From the NCBI GenBank assembly GCA_030536455.1, contig JAUNPZ010000006.1:1-36460 (forward strand): a stretch of DNA of 36,460 nucleotides. The letters are read 5' to 3'. The notes beneath the pieces were generated by a model. The model was given only the letters and a program-made list of their open reading frames with translations, searched no databases and was not told where the DNA came from. The position numbers and the translations under genes were made by a program. The DNA comes from Lachnospiraceae bacterium (GTDB lineage Bacteria > Bacillota > Clostridia > Lachnospirales > Lachnospiraceae). Below are positions 16,546 through 23,935 of this stretch, one piece after another (the stretch's first letter is position 1; every line of letters begins with the position of its first letter).

Positions 16546-17960
16546 GCTGCTGATTCCAGCCACCTCCTTATTTTCCGTAACACACACGGTTTCCCCCGCG
16601 CCATCCCGCCGCTTTCCTCTTCGATTTCCTTCCAGAGCATCTGAATCCACGCCTCCGCCTCATGGCCGGGCCGGAATGGATTCGAAAACAACGGAGCCCG
16701 CAGACAGCGACTCCGCCATCTGCCCTCCGGCCGTCTCATCTGGATTCCCCGGTCAGTGAAATTGTAGATAAGAATCCGGTTCTCTCCCATCTCCAGAAAC
16801 GTTTCCTTCGGCGGACAGTTCCACCACTTTCCCCCTGCCACCAGCAGGCTTACCGCAGGTGTACTGCCGTCCCCGGCGCTCCCGCCGCTCTCCTCTCTGC
16901 CATCATCCCAGACGCCTCTGTCCTGAATCACAACCGGATAATGATGCTGCAGAAACCGGGCCTGTCTGCCATAATAAGGCTTCACCGCGCACCCAAATGC
17001 CTGAAAGATTCCAAAATCATCCATTCCGGCCCTTCTGCTTTCCTGAAGCTTCCGCATATGAAAAGAGGAATGACACTCCTCATACAGGTTCGGAATCCCC
17101 ATCCGCCAAAGGCAGGCACTGAGGGCAAGGCTGATATGGGTTGCGCCGGTGCCTGGCTCACTGCCATACACCGCCACAATCAGAGATGATACCGGCCGCT
17201 CTATTAATTGTTCCAAATCCTCCTCAAGCTGGCTCACTGAACCGTAGCGTTCCTCCTGTAACGGCTCCAGACAGGCAGTTAAAATCCGTCCCGCTTCACG
17301 GCTCCACATTTTTTGTCCCAACACAGCAGGGGGCACCTCTATGTCGGGATATGACGCGGTCACCAGATAGAAAAGGAGTCCACCAATGGCATAAATATCC
17401 GTGCGCTCATCTAACCGTTTCGTGCAATCATACTGTTCCGGAGCGGCAAAGCCAACGGTCCCAAACCGCTGTCTGGCCTGATTCGCTTCTGTAAGCCTGT
17501 CCGCCTGGCCAAAATCAACCAGCTTAATGGTTTCATGGCATACTAATATATTTTTCGGTTGTAAATCTAAATGTAATATGGGTTCTGTCCCTGCAGAATG
17601 CAGGTATTTTACCACGCCGCATATTTGAATCGCATACCGAAGTACGGTGCAGCGGGTCAGAGGCCCCTGGCGGCTGACCAGGGATTCTAAAGAATCGCCT
17701 TGGAGATATTCCTCCACGAGGTAGCTGTACGCCTCGTCTTCCTCAATGTCATAAATCACCGGCAGGCACGGATGATGCAGCTCCTTCAGAAGAAGAGCCT
17801 CCTTCCGAAATGCCTCATAGCAGAGACTGCTCTTTGCAACCATCTTGATTGCCCGGTACTCCTCCAGCTCCTTGTGAAGAGCCAGATATACCGTCCCGTT
17901 CCTTCCCTTTCCGATTATCTGACACAGTTCATATTTTCCGGATAAAATCGTGTCCCCAAT
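16506..17960 (-). CDS. Ser/Thr protein kinase fused to a degenerate P-loop ATPase
   Basis: The N-terminal kinase domain (about 1-255) is complete only if translation begins at ATT 17960, 6 bases after AGGAGG (17967-17972). That frame supplies the G-loop IGKGRNGTVYLA and the VAIK-type lysine (AIK, K39). The first ATG (17843) would delete both. Further on are hinge VEEYLQG, catalytic loop HLDLQPKN (D132, N137; the Arg of HRD is Leu), DFG (D149) and GFAAPEQY. The C-terminal 220 residues start SSLIVAVYGSEPGTGATHISLALS, a lysine-less P-loop like that of the next gene. It is cytoplasmic with no membrane anchor, unlike PknB. Targets may include the FHA/Tad machinery (inference). The promoter is at 17998-18026. 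Confidence 0.82.
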   Translation of the reverse strand: MGDTILSGKYELCQIIGKGRNGTVYLALHKELEEYRAIKMVAKSSLCYEAFRKEALLLKELHHPCLPVIYDIEEDEAYSYLVEEYLQGDSLESLVSRQGPLTRCTVLRYAIQICGVVKYLHSAGTEPILHLDLQPKNILVCHETIKLVDFGQADRLTEANQARQRFGTVGFAAPEQYDCTKRLDERTDIYAIGGLLFYLVTASYPDIEVPPAVLGQKMWSREAGRILTACLEPLQEERYGSVSQLEEDLEQLIERPVSSLIVAVYGSEPGTGATHISLALSACLWRMGIPNLYEECHSSFHMRKLQESRRAGMDDFGIFQAFGCAVKPYYGRQARFLQHHYPVVIQDRGVWDDGREESGGSAGDGSTPAVSLLVAGGKWWNCPPKETFLEMGENRILIYNFTDRGIQMRRPEGRWRSRCLRAPLFSNPFRPGHEAEAWIQMLWKEIEEESGGMARGKPCVLRKIRRWLESAACGRKQRKKKEKP

Positions 17961-17997
17961 GCTCCACCTCCTTCATCCGGCATCATCTCTTGGGAAT

Positions 17998-18026
17998 ATT
18001 TTACTATATTTCCCACTATTTTACAA
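17998..18026 (-). promoter_or_regulatory. Promoter for the kinase gene
   Basis: On the minus strand TTGTAA (18026-18021), 17 bases, TAAAAT (18003-17998), about 40 bases before the ribosome site at 17967-17972. Confidence 0.5.
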
Positions 18027-18066
18027 TACTTTTTTTCAAAACTATTAAATTTTTTTAAATTTCATC

Positions 18067-18103
18067 ATAGCAATTGCTATTTTGTGATATAGTATAGTAT
18101 ATT
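18067..18103 (+). promoter_or_regulatory. mecA promoter with a 14-bp palindrome over its -35
   Basis: TTGCTA (18074-18079) and TATATT (18098-18103) are spaced by 18 bases. The perfect palindrome ATAGCAATTGCTAT (18067-18080) covers the -35 and lies between the divergent kinase and mecA promoters, so it is a candidate operator. Confidence 0.45.
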
Positions 18104-18108
18104 AATAT

Positions 18109-18129
18109 GGAAGAAGTTTATCTTCTTCC
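18109..18129 (+). promoter_or_regulatory. Hairpin at the 5' end of the mecA transcript
   Basis: GGAAGAAG (18109-18116) pairs with CTTCTTCC (18122-18129) around a 5-base loop, right at the expected transcription start. No T-run follows. It may stabilise the mRNA. Confidence 0.4.
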
Positions 18130-18176
18130 ACCACCAGCCCACATTTTGAGATTGTCAGGATAGGAAGTGATTCTTA

Positions 18177-18941
18177 ATGAAGATAGAACGAATAAATGAA
18201 AATCAAATCCGCTGCACCTTAAACCATTTCGATTTGAGCGTGCGTAACTTGAATTTAAGCGAACTGGCTTACGGCAGTGAAAAAGCCAAGAACCTGTTCC
18301 GGGAGATGATTCAGAAGGCTTCAAATGAAGTTGGCTTTGAAGCAGATGACATCCCATTGATGGTAGAGGCCATCCCATTATCCAATGAAAGCGTTATGCT
18401 GGTTATCACAAAGATGGAAGACCCGGAGGAGCTGGACACCCGCTTCGCCAAATTTTCCCCCATGTCCGATGACGAGGACAGCCTGTTGAATGACCTGGCC
18501 AGCGAACTTTTAGAGGGCGCGGATGGACTGATGCAGTACTTAAAAGCGGCGCAGACCCCATCCTCCCTGATGGATGCCGGACCGGAGACCGATTTATCCG
18601 GCTGCGCTCCGACCCAGACAGAGACCGAGGCCGAATCCGCCTCACCACAAAACAGCATCCGCATATTTTCATTCTCCTCACTGGACCTTGCTTCCGATGC
18701 CGCAAAAGTAGTCGAGCCCTCCTTTACCGGAGAAAGCGTTCTCTACAAAAAACCGAATTCCAGCCAGTACTTCTTAGTGGTAAAACGAAGCTCCGATTCC
18801 CTGGCATTCAGCCGCATCTGCAACATCCTTGCGGAATACGGGAATAAGATCCACCACGATTATGCTACCGAAGCTTACTATGAGGAGCATTATGAAACCA
18901 TTATCCGGCAGAATGCCATCGCCTCTCTGGCTCTTCTGTAG
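18177..18941 (+). CDS. mecA: Adaptor protein MecA
   Basis: Adaptor that delivers substrates (ComK in Bacillus) to the ClpC-ClpP protease. The 254 aa start MKIERINENQIRCTLNHFDL, the typical MecA N-terminal substrate-binding domain (about 1-85). An acidic linker with Thr/Glu/Ser (about 115-160) follows, then a C-terminal ClpC-binding domain (about 165-254, IFSFSSLDLASDAAK to the end). AGGAAG lies 9 bases before the ATG. It is monocistronic: own promoter, own terminator. Clostridia lack a ComK pathway of the Bacillus kind, so the local substrate is unknown. Confidence 0.93.
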   Translation: MKIERINENQIRCTLNHFDLSVRNLNLSELAYGSEKAKNLFREMIQKASNEVGFEADDIPLMVEAIPLSNESVMLVITKMEDPEELDTRFAKFSPMSDDEDSLLNDLASELLEGADGLMQYLKAAQTPSSLMDAGPETDLSGCAPTQTETEAESASPQNSIRIFSFSSLDLASDAAKVVEPSFTGESVLYKKPNSSQYFLVVKRSSDSLAFSRICNILAEYGNKIHHDYATEAYYEEHYETIIRQNAIASLALL

Positions 18942-18966
18942 GATTTCCAACAAAATAGCAGGAAAT

Positions 18967-19016
18967 GCAAAAGACCGCTCTCGGACGATTTCAAATCCTT
19001 CCGTGCGGTCTTTTGC
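18967..19016. terminator. Bidirectional terminator
   Basis: GCAAAAGACCGC (18967-18978) pairs perfectly with GCGGTCTTTTGC (19005-19016), 12 bp. It lies between convergent mecA and the DUF1858 gene, with short T-tracts inside both arms. Confidence 0.8.
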
Positions 19017-19028
19017 GCTTATTCTCAC

Positions 19029-19229
19029 TTATAATGCTGCCAGTACTTCATTCATATTTGCAACCAGTGTATCACAGTCGATTCCGTGAACCATGCATGC
19101 CTCTTCCAGAGACTCAGCCTGCGCGGATGGGCATCCCAGGCAATGCATACCTGCTCTCATCAGCATCGGAGGGATTGCCTCGTGCATCTGAACTAACTCA
19201 CCGATTAACATATCTTTACTAATCTGCAT
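19029..19229 (-). CDS. DUF1858 (hybrid-cluster-associated disulfide) protein
   Basis: 66-aa cytoplasmic protein matching the DUF1858/TIGR03980 pattern. [24 protein letters not shown] is followed by a CxxC-type redox motif [19 protein letters not shown], then an ending in [11 protein letters not shown]. The family is often found near hybrid cluster protein or other iron-sulfur redox genes. A clostridial ferredoxin gene is the divergent neighbour here. ATG 19229 has AAGGAGG 9 bases upstream; a longer frame upstream has an unlikely composition. Suspected role: disulfide or cluster-linked redox chemistry, not proven. Confidence 0.88.
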   Translation of the reverse strand: MQISKDMLIGELVQMHEAIPPMLMRAGMHCLGCPSAQAESLEEACMVHGIDCDTLVANMNEVLAAL

Positions 19230-19263
19230 CTTATGTTTCCTCCTTCTAATCGTACTACCTATC

Positions 19264-19292
19264 ACTATAATACGATTCCCTCCATTTGACAA
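19264..19292 (-). promoter_or_regulatory. Promoter for the DUF1858 gene
   Basis: On the minus strand TTGTCA (19292-19287), 17 bases, TATAGT (19269-19264). Confidence 0.5.
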
Positions 19293-19428
19293 GGAGGAAT
19301 TTCCGGAAAGAAAGCCAAAACAGACAGAAAGCAAATGAAAAAACACTCCGGAAATCTGCCGGAAACGTCAAATGGAAAAATATTAAAAAATGTTTTTATA
19401 TTTATACAGATGCACCTGCATTTTCCAC

Positions 19429-19457
19429 TTGAATAATTCCAGGTTTTAGTATAAAAT
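19429..19457 (+). promoter_or_regulatory. Promoter for ferredoxin
   Basis: TTGAAT (19429-19434), 17 bases, TAAAAT (19452-19457), about 30 bases before a consensus ribosome site (TAAGGAGG). Confidence 0.5.
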
Positions 19458-19497
19458 AAAGTCAAATCTATTAGAATAATTAAGGAGGTATTTTATC

Positions 19498-19665
19498 ATG
19501 GCATATGTAATTACTGATTCTTGTGTTAGCTGCGGTACCTGTGCTGGCGAGTGTCCAGTAGGCGCTATTTCTGAGGGTGACGGCAAGTACGTTATCGACG
19601 CTGACAGCTGCATTAGCTGTGGTACCTGTGCTGGCGTATGCCCAACCGGTGCTATCGAGGAATAA
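19498..19665 (+). CDS. 2[4Fe-4S] clostridial-type ferredoxin
   Basis: 55-aa electron carrier. Two near-identical cluster motifs are seen: CVSCGTCAGECPVGAI (about 9-24) and CISCGTCAGVCPTGAI (about 38-53), each CxxCxxCxxxCP. The third cysteine of each clusters with the other motif's last Cys in the usual crossed pattern. A strong ribosome site (AAGGAGG, 8-9 bases before the ATG), an AT-rich promoter and strongly biased codons suggest high expression. It is followed directly by a strong terminator, so it is monocistronic. It serves low-potential redox enzymes such as pyruvate:ferredoxin oxidoreductase or hydrogenase in anaerobes. Confidence 0.97.
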   Translation: MAYVITDSCVSCGTCAGECPVGAISEGDGKYVIDADSCISCGTCAGVCPTGAIEE

Positions 19666-19681
19666 TCAAAGCTTACATAAG

Positions 19682-19714
19682 TGCCTCTTCCTGTTGGAAG
19701 GGGCATTTTTGTTT
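19682..19714 (+). terminator. Intrinsic terminator of ferredoxin
   Basis: TGCCTCTTCC (19682-19691) pairs with GGAAGGGGCA (19696-19705), one G-U pair and a 4-base loop, followed by TTTTTGTTTT. Confidence 0.9.
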
Positions 19715-19798
19715 TCCCCGCTCTTTCATACACGACCGGGAAACACATTCGAAATCGCATACCGGTCTAAGTTCAAACCTTTAAGGAGACAACAAATT

Positions 19799-20533
19799 AT
19801 GAAAAAACCTGTAATCGGACTTACCCCTTCCCATAATACCGACAATGACGACATTTCCCTGCGTCCCACCTACATCCGGGCGATAGAAGCCGCCGGAGGC
19901 GTTCCCTTCGTCCTTCCTTTGGAAATCGCAAAAGAAGACCTGCACCAGTTAGCAGACCTTTGTCAGGGCTTTCTCTTTACCGGCGGCCCGGACCCCCATC
20001 CATTTTTATGGGGAGAAGAAATCCATCGAAACTGCGGCTCCATCTCCGTCAAGCGTGACCGCCTGGAGCTGGACCTGCTCTCCATCGCCATGGAGCAGAA
20101 AAAACCGATTCTGGGAATCTGCCGCGGCGCCCAACTGATTAACGTGGGATTAGGCGGAGACATTTATCAGGACATCAAGAGTCAGTATGAATCCGTATTT
20201 CCGATTGCCCACAGCCAGCCGCTGTACTATACCTCCCCCTCTCACCATGTGGACATTATGGAAAACAGCCTCTTAGCCGAGCTTGCCGGAACCGCCGCAC
20301 GCATCCCAGTCAACAGCAGCCACCACCAGGCCGTGCGGAAGCTTGGAAAAGGCCTGATTGCCGGCGGCATCGCCCCGGACGGTCTCACGGAAGAAATCGA
20401 AATGCCCGGCTACCCGTTCCTGGTTGGCGTCCAGTGGCATCCGGAATATCTGTGGGAAACCGACGAAACCGCTAAAAATCTGTTTTTGAAGTTTATTGAA
20501 GCTTGCCGTTCCGTCCAAAACGCTTCCTTTTAA
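19799..20533 (+). CDS. Class I glutamine amidotransferase-like hydrolase (PuuD/peptidase C26)
   Basis: 244-aa cytoplasmic hydrolase of the gamma-glutamyl-GABA hydrolase type. It starts KKPVIGLTPSH and has the GG-loop FLFTGGPDPHP, nucleophile elbow LGICRGAQLINV (catalytic Cys), and the His-Glu dyad in VQWHPEYL. Related enzymes cleave gamma-glutamyl bonds in polyamine catabolism, but no putrescine genes are nearby, so the substrate is open. AAGGAG lies 8 bases before ATG 19799; a longer upstream frame runs through the ferredoxin gene and is spurious. The last 41 bases overlap the convergent MerR-type gene. Confidence 0.9.
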   Translation: MKKPVIGLTPSHNTDNDDISLRPTYIRAIEAAGGVPFVLPLEIAKEDLHQLADLCQGFLFTGGPDPHPFLWGEEIHRNCGSISVKRDRLELDLLSIAMEQKKPILGICRGAQLINVGLGGDIYQDIKSQYESVFPIAHSQPLYYTSPSHHVDIMENSLLAELAGTAARIPVNSSHHQAVRKLGKGLIAGGIAPDGLTEEIEMPGYPFLVGVQWHPEYLWETDETAKNLFLKFIEACRSVQNASF

Positions 20534-21884
20534 AGAATGGAATCTTCGCAGCTGCCGCCTCCGCCTTGCTCAGGCTGTCCCGCTGGCAGCTGCGGATAAT
20601 CTCGTCAATCTGACGATACCGCTCCTCCTCCCGCTCATCCCGAATCCGCATCAAATCTTCCAATTCTTCCGCAATCCGTTCATTCACCAAACCGCTGATA
20701 TCCTGACTCAGCTTCTCATTATTCACCGCCAGCGCCCGCCCGATAATGTGGTCCATAATCTGCTGGAACTGAACCATCCGCTCCTCCTGGCTCACCACAC
20801 TCAGCCCGCCTTCCGTTTCATTCTCAAATTTAGCTGCATTCTCCTTTCCAGCCCCGCTCTCATCTTTCAATCCATACCCATTTCCGGCTTTAGTCTCATT
20901 TTTCATTTCATATTCATTTCCGGCTTCACTCTCATTTTTCATTCCGAACTCTTTTCCAGCTTCACTCTTGCTTTTTATTCCGAACTCTTTTCCAGCTTCA
21001 TTCTCGTTTTTTATTCCGTTCTTGTTCTGGATTCCGTTCTCATCCCAGTCTCCCGCTTCGTTTTCATTCCGCAGCTCCACGCTCCGGTCTGCAAGAGAAA
21101 TGATACCCGGCTCTGCATTTGCTTTGCACAAACCCTCCGCATAATAATTCCTTTCTGCAATGGCAGAATGCTTGTCCGGCATGTCCTGCTGTCTTCCATC
21201 CCCCCGACTGATATTTTGCCCACCATCATCCTGACCGACTTCATTCCAACAGGCGTTATTCTGACAAGCTTCATCCTGCCTGTCATCATTCTGTCTGCCT
21301 TCCATCCTTTGAGTTCCGCTCCGCTGAGATTCTTCTTTCAGATGAATGACACTTGCCGGGTTTCTTCTTTCCCATGACGATGACCGTTTCCGCTCTCTGC
21401 CCCTGTTTTTCATATCAACCTGCCCATCCTTTTCCTTCAGACTGTCTTCTTGCTGATTCTCCTGCTGGTTCATCCGTTGTTTTTCCCAGAGATTCACTTC
21501 CTGACTTCCTCGCAGATTTGCTTCCTGGTTCTCCTGCGGATTTACTTTCTGATTCTCCCGCCGGCCATTCAGCTTATGCTCCGGGAGGTTTTCCTGCAGC
21601 GTCCTGGACATGTCCTCCTCCAACACCTCTGCCGTCTCCGCAATCCCTTCCTCCTGCGCCATCACCTGCTCCAGCGCGCTCTTAATTGCTTTTAACTGAT
21701 AGCCCTTCTCCTTCAGCTTCTTTACCTGACAAAATAAACGTATATGAAAATCTGTATAATATCGATGCCCCATCTTATTTCTGGGAATCGAAATCCCCAG
21801 TTCCTCCTCCCAATACCGCAGGACATGGGTTTCCACATCAACCTTTTTCGAGGCATCTGATATAAAATAACGTATCTCCTCCAT
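20493..21884 (-). CDS. MerR-type DNA-binding protein with large repeat-rich insert
   Basis: About 463 aa. The N-terminal 70 residues are a MerR winged-helix domain (YFISDASKKVDVETHVLRYWEEELG, NKMGHRYYTDFHIRLFCQVKKLKEKGY). Residues about 105-365 are hydrophilic and repetitive. First come Gln/Asn/Glu-rich 10-aa units (ENQEANLRGSQEVNLWEKQ), then six copies of a 12-aa unit around K-N-E-x-E-A-G-K-E-F-G-M (20829-21015). The C-terminal 90 residues are a charged helix ending FFKRKRFG. This HTH/coiled-coil layout resembles RacA or DUF3967-type MerR proteins more than a ligand-sensing MerR. AAGGAGTGAGGGG precedes ATG 21884. Its 3' end overlaps the amidotransferase gene by 41 bases. DNA binding or chromosome anchoring is inference. 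Confidence 0.83.
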   Translation of the reverse strand: MEEIRYFISDASKKVDVETHVLRYWEEELGISIPRNKMGHRYYTDFHIRLFCQVKKLKEKGYQLKAIKSALEQVMAQEEGIAETAEVLEEDMSRTLQENLPEHKLNGRRENQKVNPQENQEANLRGSQEVNLWEKQRMNQQENQQEDSLKEKDGQVDMKNRGRERKRSSSWERRNPASVIHLKEESQRSGTQRMEGRQNDDRQDEACQNNACWNEVGQDDGGQNISRGDGRQQDMPDKHSAIAERNYYAEGLCKANAEPGIISLADRSVELRNENEAGDWDENGIQNKNGIKNENEAGKEFGIKSKSEAGKEFGMKNESEAGNEYEMKNETKAGNGYGLKDESGAGKENAAKFENETEGGLSVVSQEERMVQFQQIMDHIIGRALAVNNEKLSQDISGLVNERIAEELEDLMRIRDEREEERYRQIDEIIRSCQRDSLSKAEAAAAKIPFFKRKRFGRNGKLQ

Positions 21885-21904
21885 CCCCTCACTCCTTGTC
21901 CTTG

Positions 21905-21940
21905 TATTTCGTGACCTTAGTAACATATATATGTGAAGGT
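21905..21940. promoter_or_regulatory. Candidate MerR autoregulatory operator
   Basis: The 12-bp palindrome ACATATATATGT (21923-21934) is framed by ACCTT and AAGGT arms (21914-21940), 30 bases upstream of the MerR-type start. MerR family proteins bind inverted repeats inside their own promoters. No canonical 19-bp spacing was confirmed. Confidence 0.3.
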
Positions 21941-21964
21941 AAGAAGGATTATGAATCGGCAAGA

Positions 21965-22018
21965 AAATAAAAAAGCCATACCGTCGAGGCATGAATATGA
22001 CCGCCTTACGGTATGGCT
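21965..22018 (-). terminator. Terminator of the DUF6147 gene
   Basis: AGCCATACCGT (21974-21984) pairs perfectly with ACGGTATGGCT (22008-22018), 11 bp. On the minus strand it is followed by TTTTTTATTTTC, 65 bases after the stop codon. Confidence 0.85.
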
Positions 22019-22082
22019 GAATGAGTTTTATTCTGTTTAAAGTTTATTTTTGTTTGGTCAATCCGGTAAGTTACCGATTCAA

Positions 22083-22625
22083 TTAGATTGGGCCGGAAGT
22101 AAGTAAAACACCCTCGGTTCTGGTTGCATGTACTTCGGTTGCTCCTGAGAAAGACCATACGGCATGAGTCGCTCTTAAACGATAGTAGTAGCCGGGTTCG
22201 CAGCCTTCGATATTAAAGCTTTCAGAAACTGCATTTAAATCCTTTGCCTCTTCCTTGTCCTCATATACTATCTGCTTAAATGACACTTGATTCCAAACCT
22301 GTTCCGCCTCATCCCATTGGTCTAAATATATATTCATACGTATTTTCTTTACAGGAACATGTGCTGCTGTCGATGCATAAGCCCCCAGCACACCATACCC
22401 TTCATTCGAAAGAGTCAGCGTGGAAACTGCAATGTATGTGCCCCTGGTTTCATTATCATAATCAACAGACTGTTTTACACCTTTAGGCAACAACACCGAC
22501 TCTTCCTTTACAGATGAAATATTCGCCACAGGCTGTTCCTTTACATCAGAGTCCGCTAACACTGTCATTTGCGCTGTCATGCAGCTAATAAGCACTCCTA
22601 TAATTAATCCTAACTTCTTTTTCAT
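22083..22625 (-). CDS. Secreted protein, DUF6147-like
   Basis: 180 aa with a clear Sec signal peptide (KKKLGLIIGVLISCMTAQMT, cleavage near VLA-DS). The mature domain contains RGTYIAVSTLTLSNEGYGVLG, VPVKKIRMNIYLDQWDEAEQVW and GYYYRLRATHAVWS. I associate this pattern with the uncharacterised DUF6147 family of Lachnospiraceae. It is beta-rich with aromatic residues and lacks a cell-wall anchor. It is 27 bases downstream of the anti-sigma-like gene and ends at a strong terminator, so the pair is probably one operon controlled by an ECF sigma factor. The function is unknown. Confidence 0.75.
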   Translation of the reverse strand: MKKKLGLIIGVLISCMTAQMTVLADSDVKEQPVANISSVKEESVLLPKGVKQSVDYDNETRGTYIAVSTLTLSNEGYGVLGAYASTAAHVPVKKIRMNIYLDQWDEAEQVWNQVSFKQIVYEDKEEAKDLNAVSESFNIEGCEPGYYYRLRATHAVWSFSGATEVHATRTEGVLLTSGPI

Positions 22626-22652
22626 TATCTTTTTACCTCTTCTATTCCGAAA

Positions 22653-23681
22653 TTATTTTTCTAAGGTCAAATTACATATAATATTACAAAACTCCTCTTC
22701 TTCCATAATTCCGCAAAAATAATAATGAGCATTTTCCATCTGAGTATACGCAATATATTCTATTCTGCCATCCTCGATTTTACTTTTTCTAATTGGTATC
22801 TCTTTATTAATCCACTCATTAAATACTGATGTATATTTCTCACAATCTGAAAAAACTGCATTTGAGTTACTTTTCAAAAGAGAGACTTCATACATATACA
22901 AACAATTGTTTCCATATTCAAATTCCAATCTTGCGTGGCCATCTTCAATCACCACTGTCGAAAGTTTCATCCCTTCTGGTATATAGTTTATCTTTAAAAC
23001 AGGCATTTTCAATTCTTCTTTTACCTGATCAAATGTCTTTTCTAAACTACTCTTTTCAGAGATAATATCTTCCTGATTGTTCCAAACAATATCCGTTTTC
23101 TTCCCTTCCCTCACCTCACTTATATACTTAAACGGTCTCATCGCCAACACATCAATATTGGGATTCAACCCGATTACGGCTACGGTTACAGCCATCGCAG
23201 CCGCTATTACCCCGGCAGTTTTTAATGGATGACGTAAGAACCTTAATTTTGAGCCGTTTCTTCTCTCTGCGTTCTCGACACCGTGCTCCTCAAAGGTTTC
23301 TTCTGCACCCTCTGCCGTTAATTGCTTCTCATTCAGAATTCCTTCACGTTGAAATGCTTCCTTTTCCTCTTCGTTAAAGTCTTCCAATTTCCTTGGGGTG
23401 ATGCCTCGCACTTCCATCTTTGCCAGAATGACCTGGAACTCGTCTTTCGGCGGGGATGGTATCTCTTGTCCGGCCAGAGGCGTGTCTGATTCTGCTTCCT
23501 GCTCTGCCCATTCCATCCTCTTTATCATATTTTTCTGATTGAGGCCGTAAGCATCCTTTATTAATTGTTCTATGGATTTGTATTTTGGCATACCGTGCGG
23601 AGCTTGTGCATTTATGAATGTCCCCTGGGTATACTTTTGTGAATGACAGCCAGCTTCGTTCTTGTCCACATTACACCTCAT
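22653..23681 (-). CDS. Anti-sigma-like membrane protein with DUF4367-type domain
   Basis: 342 aa, single membrane segment at about 154-172 (AGVIAAAMAVTVAVIG). The hydrophilic, Glu-rich N-terminal half would be cytoplasmic and hold the sigma-binding region. The outer C-terminal domain (about 220-342) contains LPVLKINYIPEGMKLS-like sequence (MPVLKINYIPEGM), typical of DUF4367. Such proteins are usually encoded next to an ECF sigma factor. Here the nearest ECF gene (25043-25573) is separated by a plus-strand murG paralogue. AGGGGA lies 9 bases before the ATG. Codons are AT-richer than in flanking operons. Cognate pairing with that sigma is inference. Confidence 0.75.
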   Translation of the reverse strand: MRCNVDKNEAGCHSQKYTQGTFINAQAPHGMPKYKSIEQLIKDAYGLNQKNMIKRMEWAEQEAESDTPLAGQEIPSPPKDEFQVILAKMEVRGITPRKLEDFNEEEKEAFQREGILNEKQLTAEGAEETFEEHGVENAERRNGSKLRFLRHPLKTAGVIAAAMAVTVAVIGLNPNIDVLAMRPFKYISEVREGKKTDIVWNNQEDIISEKSSLEKTFDQVKEELKMPVLKINYIPEGMKLSTVVIEDGHARLEFEYGNNCLYMYEVSLLKSNSNAVFSDCEKYTSVFNEWINKEIPIRKSKIEDGRIEYIAYTQMENAHYYFCGIMEEEEFCNIICNLTLEK

Positions 23682-23718
23682 CTAACAAATTCCCCTAAAG
23701 TTCCCAATGGTTTCAGGG

Positions 23719-23749
23719 TTGACATTTTATTTTCAAGCATTACTATAAT
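23719..23749 (+). promoter_or_regulatory. Promoter for the murG paralogue
   Basis: TTGACA (23719-23724) and TATAAT (23744-23749) are both perfect hexamers but spaced 19 bases, which is long. The resulting leader is about 180 bases. Confidence 0.5.
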
Positions 23750-23759
23750 ACTATAAAGA

Positions 23760-23925
23760 TACTCTTGGAGGTTAATACCAAGTGAAAGAATCTGATAATT
23801 CTTTCCAAAATTGCCTTCTCACACTGAATAAAGGAATTTGTGAAAAACTGTAATCAGAACGGGACTAAAACCCTTCTAAAAAGCTTTCACATCTGCCTGT
23901 ATGTGCTGAAAAGCACCCACTGATT
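23760..23925 (+). promoter_or_regulatory. Structured leader with possible 23-aa leader peptide
   Basis: Several inverted repeats follow one another: CTTGG/CCAAG (23764-23782), GAAAGAAT/ATTCTTTC (23784-23805), GTGAAA/TTTCAC (23840-23890) and GTGCT-GAAA-AGCAC (23903-23916). GGAGG (23767-23771) lies 10 bases before a GTG that opens a 23-codon frame (23782-23853). The first hairpin would mask that ribosome site. No known riboswitch class was recognised. Confidence 0.35.
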
Positions 23926-23935
23926 GGAGGAAATT

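Noticed and set aside
20829..21015. Possible CRISPR array because of regular 36-bp repeats
   Set aside because: Repeats are contiguous with no spacers and preserve the reading frame of a protein.
20496..21377. Plus-strand frame opposite the MerR-type gene
   Set aside because: Its Phe/Ile/Ser-rich repeats are complementary to the Glu/Lys/Asn repeats of the real gene.
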